Assembly (NCBI GenBank): GCA_900553805.1
Contig: USEU01000004.1
Location: 1 to 53,426, forward strand
Length of the DNA stretch: 53,426 bases
Reading direction: 5' to 3'
From: an uncultured Eubacteriales bacterium
Lineage (GTDB): Bacteria > Bacillota > Clostridia > Oscillospirales > Oscillospiraceae
Shown here: in pieces, positions 1-8,161 of the stretch
Position numbering within the stretch: the stretch's first letter is position 1
Layout: each line of letters starts with the position of its first letter
Program-made: the position numbers and the translations under genes
The notes under the pieces: generated by a model
What the model was told of the DNA's origin: nothing
The model's database searches: none
Seen by the model: only the letters and a program-made list of their open reading frames with translations

Positions 1-54
1 ATGCTCAGGGTGAAGCAATAGGGCTGCTGCAAAAAAGAATTTTGCAACAGCCCC
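1..54 (+). mobile_element. Terminal fragment of an insertion sequence (left copy)
   Basis: Bases 1-54 are the exact reverse complement of 53045-53098. The outer end, read inward on the minus strand, starts ggggctgttgcaaaattc and folds back on an almost complementary gaattttgcaacagcccc, a pattern common at IS termini. The rest of the element would lie to the left of the window, with its transposase reading rightward toward position 1. Orientation is opposite to the right-hand copy. Family assignment comes from the transposase remnant at the right edge. Confidence 0.75.
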
Positions 55-125
55 GTGCCCAGGTCTATGGCGGCATTCTGCGAATTTGCCTTAGACTTTG
101 TAAAGCCATGGGTGCAGATCTTGGT

Positions 126-3100
126 TTACTTCAGGAACTGAAACTCCATGAAGTCGAAATCACAGCCGGGGAGGAAGAGGAAGGTGACGTCCTGGCGGCC
201 GGTGAGGCCCTCCAGGGGGAAGGTCCGGGTCTGGTAGTCCGGGCAGCCGGGGAACTCCACGATGCGCCGGGCGGTGACGCCGCCGGACTCGAAGAGAAGA
301 TGGATGGTGTTGTTCTCCAGCTTGCTTCTGCCCCGGATGGAAAGGCCGGTAAAGCCGGTGTCGCCAAAATCCAGGCCCCGGAACACCAGGGAGACGTTGT
401 TGCCGATGCCCTCCACGGCGTCGGGGGTCAGGGTGTACTTGTCGCCGTAGACGGTGGTGTAGTTCCGGGCGGGGATCACCTCCCAGGCGATGCTGCGCTC
501 CTTGAAGGCAAAGCCCTTGATGTGCACCTTGCAGTCCAGCTCAATGCCCAGGATGTCCCGGCCGGTCAGCGGCTCGTCCAGAGTATAGGTGTCGTCCTGA
601 TACACGTTCCACTGGGACATCTTGTCATAGATGCGCTGGCCGATCATTTTGCTGCCGGGGGCATGGGGGATGCCCTTCCAGAAGCGGATGGGAGTGGGCA
701 CGCTGGACATTTCAAAGACGGAGATGGTCAGCTCCCGCGCTCCGGCGGGGCCGAAATCCAGCTGACGGAAGGCGATCCAGCTGGAGCCCTTGCGGGCGGT
801 GGTGATGCCCCGCTCGTTGCCGCTGCCGATCTCGCCGTCGGAGTCGGTGAACAGGGCGGCGCTGACGAATTCATAGGGGTCCAGGCTCAGGCTGCCCACG
901 CCCTCCACGCTGGCCTCCAGGTCGGACAGGGTCACGCCGCTCACGCAGCGGATGCGCACCCGGCCGTCGCCCACGCCGGTGATGCGCACTCTGCCGCCGC
1001 CCAGCTCCTCCAGCTTCACATTGGTCACGGTGACGCCCTGGCGGTTGGTCACGCGCCAGGACAGGGGCTTGTCGGAGGCGTTTTCGGGGAATACGGTGGC
1101 TGTGATCTCCGCCTGGGGGTGCTCCTTCGTCAGGCGCAGGGAGGTGGCGCTCAGCTCGATCTTCCGCACGGGCACCGGCGGCAGCTCCGGGCGGTGAGTG
1201 ATCCTGGGCAGAAGCTCAAACTGCTCCGCCGCCTGGGTGACCTGAATTTCCACCGACGCGCTTTGCAGGCCCGGCGCGCTGACGGTAATAGTGCCGCTGC
1301 CGCTGTGGCCCCGGCCTGCGGCTACGGCCAGCAGCATGCCGGAGAAGAGCCGGCGGCAGTCGGTCTTATATTCGTCCATGTCCACGCTGTTGCCGTTGTC
1401 CAGGCCCACCAGCTCCAGGGAGCCTTCCACGCTGACCCGGACGGCGTCCACCGCGTTGGCCACGGGATGGCCCTGGGCGTCCACAACGGTGATGGTGCAG
1501 AACACCAGCTCCCGGCCGCTGTTATCCACCTGGGTACGGTCGGCGGTGATGCGCAGGGCGGCAGGCGCGCCAAAGGAATCCTGCCGCTGCCGGGCGGCCT
1601 CATTGCCCCGGTCGTCGTAGCCCACGGCTTCGATATAGCCGGGGGCATAGGGCACCTGCCAGCTGGCCAGATTGTCCGACCCGCCCCGCAGGCTGCGCCT
1701 GCCCTGGCTCCGGCCGTTTACGATCAGCTCCACCCGGGGCAGATTGGACAGGATGCTCACGTCGATCAGCTGGCCGGGGTTAAAGTCCCAGTAGGGCAGC
1801 AGGTGCAGCACGGGCTTTTCCTGCCAGGTGTGCCAGCCCGCCTGGTAGGCGTAGAAATAATCCTTGGGGAACCCGGCAGTATCCACCAGGCCGAAGTAGC
1901 TGTTCTTGGTGTGATAGGGCGTCGGCTCTCCGATGTAGTCGATGCCGCTCCACAGGAACTGCCCCAGCTGATAGGGGTACAGCTCGTCGGAGGCGATGCA
2001 GGCCTGGTGGCTCTCCGCGCCCCAGCTGGTGCGGCTGTTGCCCAGGCTGGAGCACTGCTCATCGTCGTCCACCAGCAGCGGCTGAGACAGGGGGAAGTGA
2101 TAGATGCCCCGGCTCTGGACCACGGAGGCGGTCTCGCTGCCGTAGATTACCCAGTCGGGATGCTTTTCATGGTGCTCGTCGTACAGGCTCTCGCCGTAGT
2201 TGTAGCCCACCACGTCCAGCAGGGGGGCGCAGTGCTGGGTATTCTCCCAGGCCATGTAATTGGAGCCGAAGGTGGTCAGACCGTTCCTCCGGGGGTCGTG
2301 GCGCAGCACCTCCCGGCACAGGGCCCGGGTGGTGTCATAGCCCTCCCGGGCGTCCCGGTGGGTGTCGTAGATCTCGTTGCCGATGCTCCACATGATGAGG
2401 CTGGGATGATTCCGATCCCGGCGCACCCAGCTGGCCACGTCCTTCTGGAACCACTGGGGGAAGAAACGGGCATAGTCATAGGGCGTCTTGCTGTGCAGCC
2501 ACATGTCAAAGGCCTCGTCGATCACCACGATGCCCAGCTCGTCCGCCAGCTCCATCACGGCGGGGGCGGGCATGTTGTGGGAGGTGCGCAGGGCGTTCAC
2601 GCCCATGTCCTTCATAATTTCCAGCTGCCGCCGGGCGGCGGAGCGGTTGAAGGCCGCGCCCAGGCAGCCCAGGTCGTGATGCAGGCATACACCGTGGAGC
2701 ACCAGACGCCGGTGATTTAGGAACAGCCCCTTATCCGGGAAGACCTCCACCGTGCGGAAGCCGCAGGACTCCGTCAGCTCGTCCAGAGCTTCGCCGCCGC
2801 GCAGCAGCCGCGCCCGGAGCCGGTAGCAGCTGGGCGCGTCCACCGACCAAAGTTGGGGATCCTCTACCGGGAATACCGTCTCTTCGGCGCAGGGCGCGGT
2901 GACAGAAGCCACCGCCTCCCCCGCCGCCGTCAGCAGGGTGTATTCCACCAGGTCGGTGGGCAGGGCATTTTCCGCCTCCGCCGACACCGTGACCTGCCAT
3001 TTGCCCTGGCTCAGCTCCCGGGGAGAGACATACAGCCCGTCGGTGACCAGGTGGGTTTCGTCATACTGGATGCACCACACGTCCCGGTAGATGCCCGCGC

Positions 3101-3482
3101 CGGAATACCAGCGGGAGTTGGGATGGCGCAGCAGGCAGCGCACCAGAATGGTATTTTCGCCGGGGTTCAGATGCTCCGTCACGTCCACCTGGAAGGAGGA
3201 ATAGCCGTACTTCCACTCTTTCGCCAGCACGCCGTTGACGTATACCGCCGAATCCATATACACGCCCTCAAAATACAGGCAGAAGCGGCGGCCGGGGGTG
3301 TAGGTAAAGCGCTTGCGGTACCAGCCGGTGCCGTCCTGATATAGATCGCTTACGTGCCAGATCTGCCAGTCGTGGGGCAGCGTCACCGGCTCCCACCGAA
3401 GCGCCCCGACCGGGAGCGATTCGCGGCACTGGGGATCAACAAAGCATTCCCAATCTCTGTTCCAAAGGGTTTTTATTCTCAT
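126..3482 (-). CDS. Glycoside hydrolase family 2 beta-galactosidase-type enzyme
   Basis: A 1118-residue GH2 enzyme, probably hydrolysing beta-galactosides or related beta-glycosides. No signal peptide is visible, so it is probably cytoplasmic. Order: GH2 sugar-binding domain (about 1-145), Ig-like domain (about 160-250), TIM barrel (about 255-540). The acid/base is seen as E370 in WSIGNE and the nucleophile as E450 in YGSE. A DUF4982-like segment (about 575-640), an Ig/invasin-like domain (about 650-745), a Big_2-like domain (about 770-850) and two beta-rich galactose-binding-like modules follow. The long C-terminus is typical of gut Clostridia and Bacteroides enzymes. The ATG start has an AAAGGAA site about 10 nt upstream. 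A possible promoter (TTGAAT, 17 nt, TACTAT) lies in the 122-nt gap after the MATE gene, so it may be transcribed separately. The exact substrate cannot be read from sequence. Confidence 0.93.
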   Translation of the reverse strand: MRIKTLWNRDWECFVDPQCRESLPVGALRWEPVTLPHDWQIWHVSDLYQDGTGWYRKRFTYTPGRRFCLYFEGVYMDSAVYVNGVLAKEWKYGYSSFQVDVTEHLNPGENTILVRCLLRHPNSRWYSGAGIYRDVWCIQYDETHLVTDGLYVSPRELSQGKWQVTVSAEAENALPTDLVEYTLLTAAGEAVASVTAPCAEETVFPVEDPQLWSVDAPSCYRLRARLLRGGEALDELTESCGFRTVEVFPDKGLFLNHRRLVLHGVCLHHDLGCLGAAFNRSAARRQLEIMKDMGVNALRTSHNMPAPAVMELADELGIVVIDEAFDMWLHSKTPYDYARFFPQWFQKDVASWVRRDRNHPSLIMWSIGNEIYDTHRDAREGYDTTRALCREVLRHDPRRNGLTTFGSNYMAWENTQHCAPLLDVVGYNYGESLYDEHHEKHPDWVIYGSETASVVQSRGIYHFPLSQPLLVDDDEQCSSLGNSRTSWGAESHQACIASDELYPYQLGQFLWSGIDYIGEPTPYHTKNSYFGLVDTAGFPKDYFYAYQAGWHTWQEKPVLHLLPYWDFNPGQLIDVSILSNLPRVELIVNGRSQGRRSLRGGSDNLASWQVPYAPGYIEAVGYDDRGNEAARQRQDSFGAPAALRITADRTQVDNSGRELVFCTITVVDAQGHPVANAVDAVRVSVEGSLELVGLDNGNSVDMDEYKTDCRRLFSGMLLAVAAGRGHSGSGTITVSAPGLQSASVEIQVTQAAEQFELLPRITHRPELPPVPVRKIELSATSLRLTKEHPQAEITATVFPENASDKPLSWRVTNRQGVTVTNVKLEELGGGRVRITGVGDGRVRIRCVSGVTLSDLEASVEGVGSLSLDPYEFVSAALFTDSDGEIGSGNERGITTARKGSSWIAFRQLDFGPAGARELTISVFEMSSVPTPIRFWKGIPHAPGSKMIGQRIYDKMSQWNVYQDDTYTLDEPLTGRDILGIELDCKVHIKGFAFKERSIAWEVIPARNYTTVYGDKYTLTPDAVEGIGNNVSLVFRGLDFGDTGFTGLSIRGRSKLENNTIHLLFESGGVTARRIVEFPGCPDYQTRTFPLEGLTGRQDVTFLFLPGCDFDFMEFQFLK

Positions 3483-3604
3483 GGTCCCATATTCCTTTCA
3501 TCAAAAGGGCGTCCGCGCCGGAAAGTCGGCAGCGCAGGCGCGCCTGCGCGGTGTTGCCCTAGGGAAATAGTACCAGAGAAATGCTATGAATTCAACCCCA
3601 TTTT

Positions 3605-5002
3605 TCACTGTCCCGCAGGGGAAAGCTCCCGGTAGGTCCTGACGATCAGCAGCAGCGAAACGACGAAAGTCAGCAGGTCGGAGACCGGCATGGAATACAG
3701 CACGCCGTCCAGCCCAAACCAGCGGGGGAGCAGCAGGGCAAAGCCCACGCCGAACACCACCTCCCGCACCATGGACAGCGCCGTGGAGGCCGCGGCCTTG
3801 CCCATGGCCTGGAGGAAAATAAAGCACGCTTTGTTGACGCAGGCAAACACCATCATGCACAGATAAACGCGGAATGCCCGAATGGCAAACGCCGTGTAAT
3901 ATTCACTCTCCCCCGCCGCGCCGAAGATGCCGATCAGCTGCCGGGGGAAGCATTCCACCAGCACCAGGGCCGCCAGGCCCACGGCAGCCTCCGCCGCCAG
4001 CAGGCGGGTGAACAGCTCCCGCACCCGCTGCCGCTTTTTCGCGCCCATGTTAAAGCCCACAATGGGGATGCATCCCGCAGCCATGCCGACCACAATGGAA
4101 ATAACGATCTGAAAAAACTTCATCACGATGCCCACCACCGCCATGGGGATCTGGGCATACTGGCTCTGACTGAAAATCTCGTCCAGCGCGCCATACCTGC
4201 GCAGCATGTTGTTGATGGCCACCATGGCCGCCACCAGGCTGATCTGGGACAGGAAGCTGGTGATTCCCAGGGCCAGCGTTTTGCCGCACACCGCGGCGTT
4301 GGGCCGGTAGCTTTCCCGGCCCGGACGGATGACCTTCATATTGCACAGATACCACACCGCCAGCGCGGCGGTCGCCACCTGGCCGATCACCGTGGCCACT
4401 GCCGCGCCCATCATGCCCCAGTGAAAGGTAAAAATAAAGATGGGATCCAGGATGATATTGATGACCGCTCCGGCCAGGGTGGATGCCATGGCAAACCGGG
4501 GGCTGCCGTCGGCCCGGATGATGGGGTTCATGGCCTGGCCGAACATGTAAAAGGGGACGCCCAGACTGATATAAAAGAAATACTCCCTGGAATAGCGAAA
4601 GGTCTCCTCATTCACCCGTCCGCCGAACAGGGAGATGATCCCGTCGGCAAACAGCAGATAAACCGCCGCCAGCGCCAGGCCGCTGATCGTCACCAGCCCC
4701 ACGGCATTCCCCACGCTGTCCCGGGCGGCCCGGGGCTCCTGCCGCCCCAGGCTGATGCTCACGAAGGCGCAGCAGCCGTCGCCGATCATCACCGCAATCG
4801 CCAGGGCCACCACGGTCAGAGGAAACACCACCGTGTTGGCGGCGTTTCCGTAGGAGCCGAGGTAGCTGGCATTGGCAATGAAGATCTGATCCACAATGTT
4901 GTAAAGCGCACCCACCAGCAAAGAGATGATGCAGGGCAGCGCGTACCGCCGCATAAGCTTCCCAACAGGCTGAGCGCCTAAAAACTGATTTGATCCTTCC
5001 AT
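3605..5002 (-). CDS. MATE-family multidrug/Na+ (or H+) antiporter
   Basis: A 465-residue integral membrane protein with about 12 hydrophobic segments in two similar halves. It starts with the family-typical QFLGAQPVGKLMRRYALP and has a VDQIFIA segment in the first helix pair. MATE proteins export organic cations or other metabolites using a Na+ or H+ gradient; the substrate is unknown. The ATG has a GGAGGATAAAAC ribosome site. A strong promoter and two terminator-like hairpins precede it, so expression is probably controlled by attenuation. The GH2 gene follows on the same strand after 122 nt, with no obvious functional link. Confidence 0.93.
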   Translation of the reverse strand: MEGSNQFLGAQPVGKLMRRYALPCIISLLVGALYNIVDQIFIANASYLGSYGNAANTVVFPLTVVALAIAVMIGDGCCAFVSISLGRQEPRAARDSVGNAVGLVTISGLALAAVYLLFADGIISLFGGRVNEETFRYSREYFFYISLGVPFYMFGQAMNPIIRADGSPRFAMASTLAGAVINIILDPIFIFTFHWGMMGAAVATVIGQVATAALAVWYLCNMKVIRPGRESYRPNAAVCGKTLALGITSFLSQISLVAAMVAINNMLRRYGALDEIFSQSQYAQIPMAVVGIVMKFFQIVISIVVGMAAGCIPIVGFNMGAKKRQRVRELFTRLLAAEAAVGLAALVLVECFPRQLIGIFGAAGESEYYTAFAIRAFRVYLCMMVFACVNKACFIFLQAMGKAAASTALSMVREVVFGVGFALLLPRWFGLDGVLYSMPVSDLLTFVVSLLLIVRTYRELSPAGQ

Positions 5003-5020
5003 GTTTTATCCTCCGTCAAG

Positions 5021-5139
5021 AAAAATACACAGCCCCGAGGGGCTGTGCGCATAAAAAAGCGGCACAGCTGCGCAACCGGATTTACGCACTGTGCCACTCG
5101 TTACATGTTTATTATAATTTGCGCCGCCGGAAATTGCAA
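5021..5139 (-). promoter_or_regulatory. MATE gene promoter and leader with two terminator-like hairpins
   Basis: On the minus strand a promoter is visible: TTGCAA (5139-5134), 17 nt, TATAAT (5116-5111). The leader then holds hairpin 1 (5095-5061, arms GGCACAG-TGCG and TGCGCAG-CTGTGCC), followed by six T (5058-5053). Hairpin 2 follows (5047-5028, perfect CACAGCCCC/GGGGCTGTG with a TC loop), then TATTTTTC. The MATE start is 26 nt beyond hairpin 2. Both hairpins look like intrinsic terminators lying before the gene, which suggests attenuation by a small riboswitch, a leader RNA or a protein. I cannot match it to a named riboswitch. Confidence 0.6.
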
Positions 5140-5188
5140 AGGACGTTTTCCACAAAAAGGGCGGAAAAAGTTTTGTAAAAATTGACTT

Positions 5189-5218
5189 TTGCAATTGGTC
5201 CGCTGTTTCTGTTATAAT
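5189..5218 (+). promoter_or_regulatory. Promoter for carD-family operon
   Basis: TTGCAA (5189-5194), 18 nt, TATAAT (5213-5218), about 40 nt before the CarD-family start. It diverges from the MATE promoter. Confidence 0.55.
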
Positions 5219-5260
5219 TATGGCAGAAGGTTATCGGTTTGCTGAGAAAGGAGCGCGGCG

Positions 5261-5758
5261 ATGTATCAGAAGGGCGACTATATCAACTACGGCGGCCACG
5301 GGATCTGTCAGATCGAGGATATCCGGGCCATGGATTTTAAGACCGGCTCTGGGAAACGGGACTACTATATCCTACACCCCATCCGCCAGGACGGGACAGT
5401 GTTCTACCTCCCGGCAGACAGCTCGGATACCCGGTCCCGGCGGCTGCTGACCAGGGAGGAGATCGACGGCATCCTCACCGGCATTCGGGACAACCAGATG
5501 TCCTGGATCGCCGACCGCAAGCAGCGTACCGCTCAGTTCCAGCAGATCCTCTCCCGCCGGGATATCGGTGAGCTGGTGCTGCTGGCAAGATGCCTGCATC
5601 TTCAGCAGCGGGAGCGCCCCCTGCCCACCGCCGAACGGGAGACCCTGCACCAGATCGAGCACATGATCGAGCAGGAATTCTCCATCGTCCTGGGGCTGCC
5701 TCCCACGGAGGTCGGGGCATACATTCAAAGTAAAATGCCATTGGGAGAAACAGTATGA
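5261..5758 (+). CDS. CarD-family transcriptional regulator
   Basis: 165 residues. The N-terminal part (MYQKGDYINYGGHGICQIED, then YYILHP and TVFYLPAD) matches the CarD/CdnL/TRCF RNA-polymerase-interacting domain, a small beta-barrel that binds the RNAP beta subunit. Residues about 75-165 are helical, as in CarD proteins. Such proteins stabilise promoter open complexes; in Clostridia the targets are mostly unknown. The start has an AAAGGAG site. It overlaps the next gene by 4 bp (ATGA), so the two are translationally coupled. Confidence 0.9.
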   Translation: MYQKGDYINYGGHGICQIEDIRAMDFKTGSGKRDYYILHPIRQDGTVFYLPADSSDTRSRRLLTREEIDGILTGIRDNQMSWIADRKQRTAQFQQILSRRDIGELVLLARCLHLQQRERPLPTAERETLHQIEHMIEQEFSIVLGLPPTEVGAYIQSKMPLGETV

Positions 5759-5982
5759 AGGAATACGAGGTCGTTGTCAAGCTGTATAATGCCTGCGCTG
5801 GCGCGGGACGCCCACAGACCTTTTTTGAGGAGGCGGCGCTGGAGGACCCGGGTGACTACGTCCGGGCCAAGCATGGCGGGGACTTTCCCAAATTTACAAG
5901 AGAAGTCCTCCCCGACGGCCAAATCTGCTACCACTACGGAAATGGTACGGTCACCTATCGCTATGAGTTCACCGAGGTATGA
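5755..5982 (+). CDS. Small hypothetical protein coupled to CarD-family regulator
   Basis: 75 residues, no signal peptide or membrane segment, mixed alpha/beta with an aromatic C-terminal strand (CYHYGNGTVTYRYEF). I do not recognise the family. Its ATG overlaps the stop of the CarD-family gene, with GGGAGAAA upstream, and a terminator follows directly. This supports a real two-gene operon. It could be a partner or antagonist of the CarD protein; that is inference from position only. Confidence 0.75.
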   Translation: MKEYEVVVKLYNACAGAGRPQTFFEEAALEDPGDYVRAKHGGDFPKFTREVLPDGQICYHYGNGTVTYRYEFTEV

Positions 5983-5983
5983 T

Positions 5984-6016
5984 GATTCCCCCGTGCGGTT
6001 CGCACGGGGGAATTTG
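5984..6016 (+). terminator. Intrinsic terminator after carD operon
   Basis: Perfect stem ATTCCCCCGTGCG / CGCACGGGGGAAT with a short GTT loop, then TTGT. It lies between convergent operons and may act in both directions. Confidence 0.75.
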
Positions 6017-6022
6017 TATGCT

Positions 6023-8119
6023 TCAGGCGCCCATCAGTTCCAGGAACGCATCCCGCCTTGCCAGGGCGGCGGTGCATTTGTGGCAGAGGTAATCCTCGTT
6101 GAACAGCCGCTCCGGGGCGGTCTGCTCGAAGGTATCGCCGCAGCGGGCGCAGGCGGGGATACGGGTGATCTTCTTCTGCATGATGTAGGCGGTGGCGCTG
6201 CCGGAGAGCAGGTCGGACCGGGTGAATTTATCGATCTTGTGCCCTTCCAGCCGGGCATAGTTGTAGATATTGGAATCGCGCACCTGGAAGGTGTCGTCCT
6301 CCTCGTAATACTGCTGAAGCAGCAGGTAATGGCCGCCGCTGGTGAAGCGGCCCTTGTGCTGGAGGCTGACCACCCGCTGGCCGTTTTCCAGCGCCTCGAT
6401 CATGTCGTCGATGTTGGCGCTGATGCGGTCCAGGTAGAAGCCCATCTCCGCGGGGGTATAGCGGAACAGCTCGCCCATGGTGCCGTTTTCATCGTGGTAC
6501 TTGCCGTACCGCTGGGACAGCATATGCGGGGTAAGAATGGTGTCGGTCATATAGGTGGCCAGCATGGCCATGGTGGTGATGCCGCAGCCGCCCCGGCCCA
6601 CGTAGGAGCTGCCATAGGGGCTGAACATGTAATCCTGCTGGAAATAGACGATGGCCTCCGGGAACCGCTCGTGGGCGATATCCGGGTAGAGCGTATCCAC
6701 CGGCAGGACAGCATCGGCGGCGGGATCCGCCCAGAGCGCGGCGGCATTGTAATTCACCTTGCAGGTCTTTTTGCCCCGGCGCTGCTCCACCTGCTCCAGC
6801 AGCCGCGCCTTGGTCAGCGCCTGCCGGGCGGCCGTATCGGCGTCGTCGTTTTTGGCGCTGAGGAAGAGAATGTGATAGCCCAGGGACGTACGGATCACCG
6901 CCGTATCCCCCACCTGGCGCTGGGGATCAAAGCACCATTCATCCAGTTTCTTGATCAGCTGGCCGGGGCGGATGCCCCGATAGCTTCCGCCATCCAGGCT
7001 GGACCCGGCGTCCATGGAGTTTTCATTGGCCATCCGGGCGAAGTTTGCCTCCGCGTCCCAGGCGGTCAGGAAGTTTCGCTTCCAGGCCTCCAGCATTTTC
7101 TCCGCTTCCGCCCCGCAAAGCTCCCACTGGGCTTTCTTGGCGGTAACGGTGCCGTTCCGGGCGACCTTCGCGCCCTCCGGGATCAGCAGAACATGGCGAA
7201 TATCCACGGTGCAGCCGTCCTTGGGGAGCTCGGAGCGGTGCTCCTCCCGGTAGGCGTCGATCTCCTCCTGGGACACGCTGATGTCGTAGCTCTCCTCGGT
7301 AAGATACATATAGCCGAAATTATAGTCCTGCGCCGCCTGCACCAGGATCTGGGCGCTGACCTGGCCGCCGAAGGCGGCGTCCGCGCAGGCCTCCAGACTG
7401 TCATAGCCCAGTTCCTCTGCCATTGCCTTCATCTGTGCCTCCAGGCCGTCCAGATAGGCCTGGTGCATTTTGTTTGGGGTGTAGCAGGGCAGATCCTGAT
7501 AGAGGAAATCATTGACGGGCAGATCCTCCGCCACGTACTTTCCGTGCAGGTCGTCGGTCTCGTTGGGCTTGTAGTCCTCCTCTGTGATGGGCCGCGGCTC
7601 CTGCGCCGCGCCGCGCAGGACCTGCAATGTCTGCCAGTCCCGCACCGCCTGCCGCAAAAAATAATGCTGCCAGGTGATCCCATCCTCCAGCGGGCACAGC
7701 TGCTCGTCCAGCGGGAGGGAAACATCCGGCTGAACTTCACTTCCACCCGCCTGATAGGTACGGATGGCATTCAGATAATAGACCTGAAGCGCCTCGTTGG
7801 TCAGCTTTTTGCCGCCCATGGAGGCGACCGTCTTCCCTGCCGCCGCCCCGGCCTCGTCCGCGCAGACCGTATAGCTCTCCCGGCACAGCACGCTGCCCGG
7901 CACCCCGTCGGGGGTCACCAGGGAGGCGGGAGGCTCGGCCTGGGGGCCGCTGTCCCTGTACGCGGCCAGGTCGTCGGCTTCCTCCGCCGCGCCGGTCCGG
8001 GGGACAAGGCGCACAACGGCGAGGATGCACAGCGCCAGTGCCAGCACCCCCACCAGCACCGACAGCAGCAGGGTGCTGACCGGCGGGCGGTGGTCTTCCG
8101 ATATCTTGATTTGATCCAT
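6023..8119 (-). CDS. Membrane-anchored PPIase-like / C39-like peptidase / zinc-ribbon protein (paralog 2)
   Basis: 698 residues. One N-terminal membrane helix (about 15-37) places the rest outside the cell. Residues about 95-290 are a helical SurA/PrsA-N-like region; 300-425 look like a parvulin (PpiC) domain (VDIRHVLL at the start, LGYHILFL at the end). Residues about 478-648 are a C39-like papain-fold peptidase: Cys512 in GGCGITT, His597 in SGGHYLLL, Asp615 in VRDSNIYN. A C-terminal zinc ribbon has CxxC pairs at 657/660 and 679/682. It is last in a leftward operon after a paralog and a cell-wall carboxypeptidase. Possible roles are folding or processing of exported proteins, or peptide-bond cleavage in the wall; none is proven. 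The ATG has a weak GAGG upstream. Confidence 0.85.
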   Translation of the reverse strand: MDQIKISEDHRPPVSTLLLSVLVGVLALALCILAVVRLVPRTGAAEEADDLAAYRDSGPQAEPPASLVTPDGVPGSVLCRESYTVCADEAGAAAGKTVASMGGKKLTNEALQVYYLNAIRTYQAGGSEVQPDVSLPLDEQLCPLEDGITWQHYFLRQAVRDWQTLQVLRGAAQEPRPITEEDYKPNETDDLHGKYVAEDLPVNDFLYQDLPCYTPNKMHQAYLDGLEAQMKAMAEELGYDSLEACADAAFGGQVSAQILVQAAQDYNFGYMYLTEESYDISVSQEEIDAYREEHRSELPKDGCTVDIRHVLLIPEGAKVARNGTVTAKKAQWELCGAEAEKMLEAWKRNFLTAWDAEANFARMANENSMDAGSSLDGGSYRGIRPGQLIKKLDEWCFDPQRQVGDTAVIRTSLGYHILFLSAKNDDADTAARQALTKARLLEQVEQRRGKKTCKVNYNAAALWADPAADAVLPVDTLYPDIAHERFPEAIVYFQQDYMFSPYGSSYVGRGGCGITTMAMLATYMTDTILTPHMLSQRYGKYHDENGTMGELFRYTPAEMGFYLDRISANIDDMIEALENGQRVVSLQHKGRFTSGGHYLLLQQYYEEDDTFQVRDSNIYNYARLEGHKIDKFTRSDLLSGSATAYIMQKKITRIPACARCGDTFEQTAPERLFNEDYLCHKCTAALARRDAFLELMGA

Positions 8120-8161
8120 GGATGCTCAACCTCATTTGCGGTGGAATGCCCGGGAGGAACT

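Noticed and set aside
42..2720. Long plus-strand open frame (892 codons) opposite the GH2 gene
   Set aside because: It is antisense to a clear GH2 enzyme, rich in Gly/Ala/His/Val as expected for the complement of a GC-rich gene, and lacks any domain or ribosome site.
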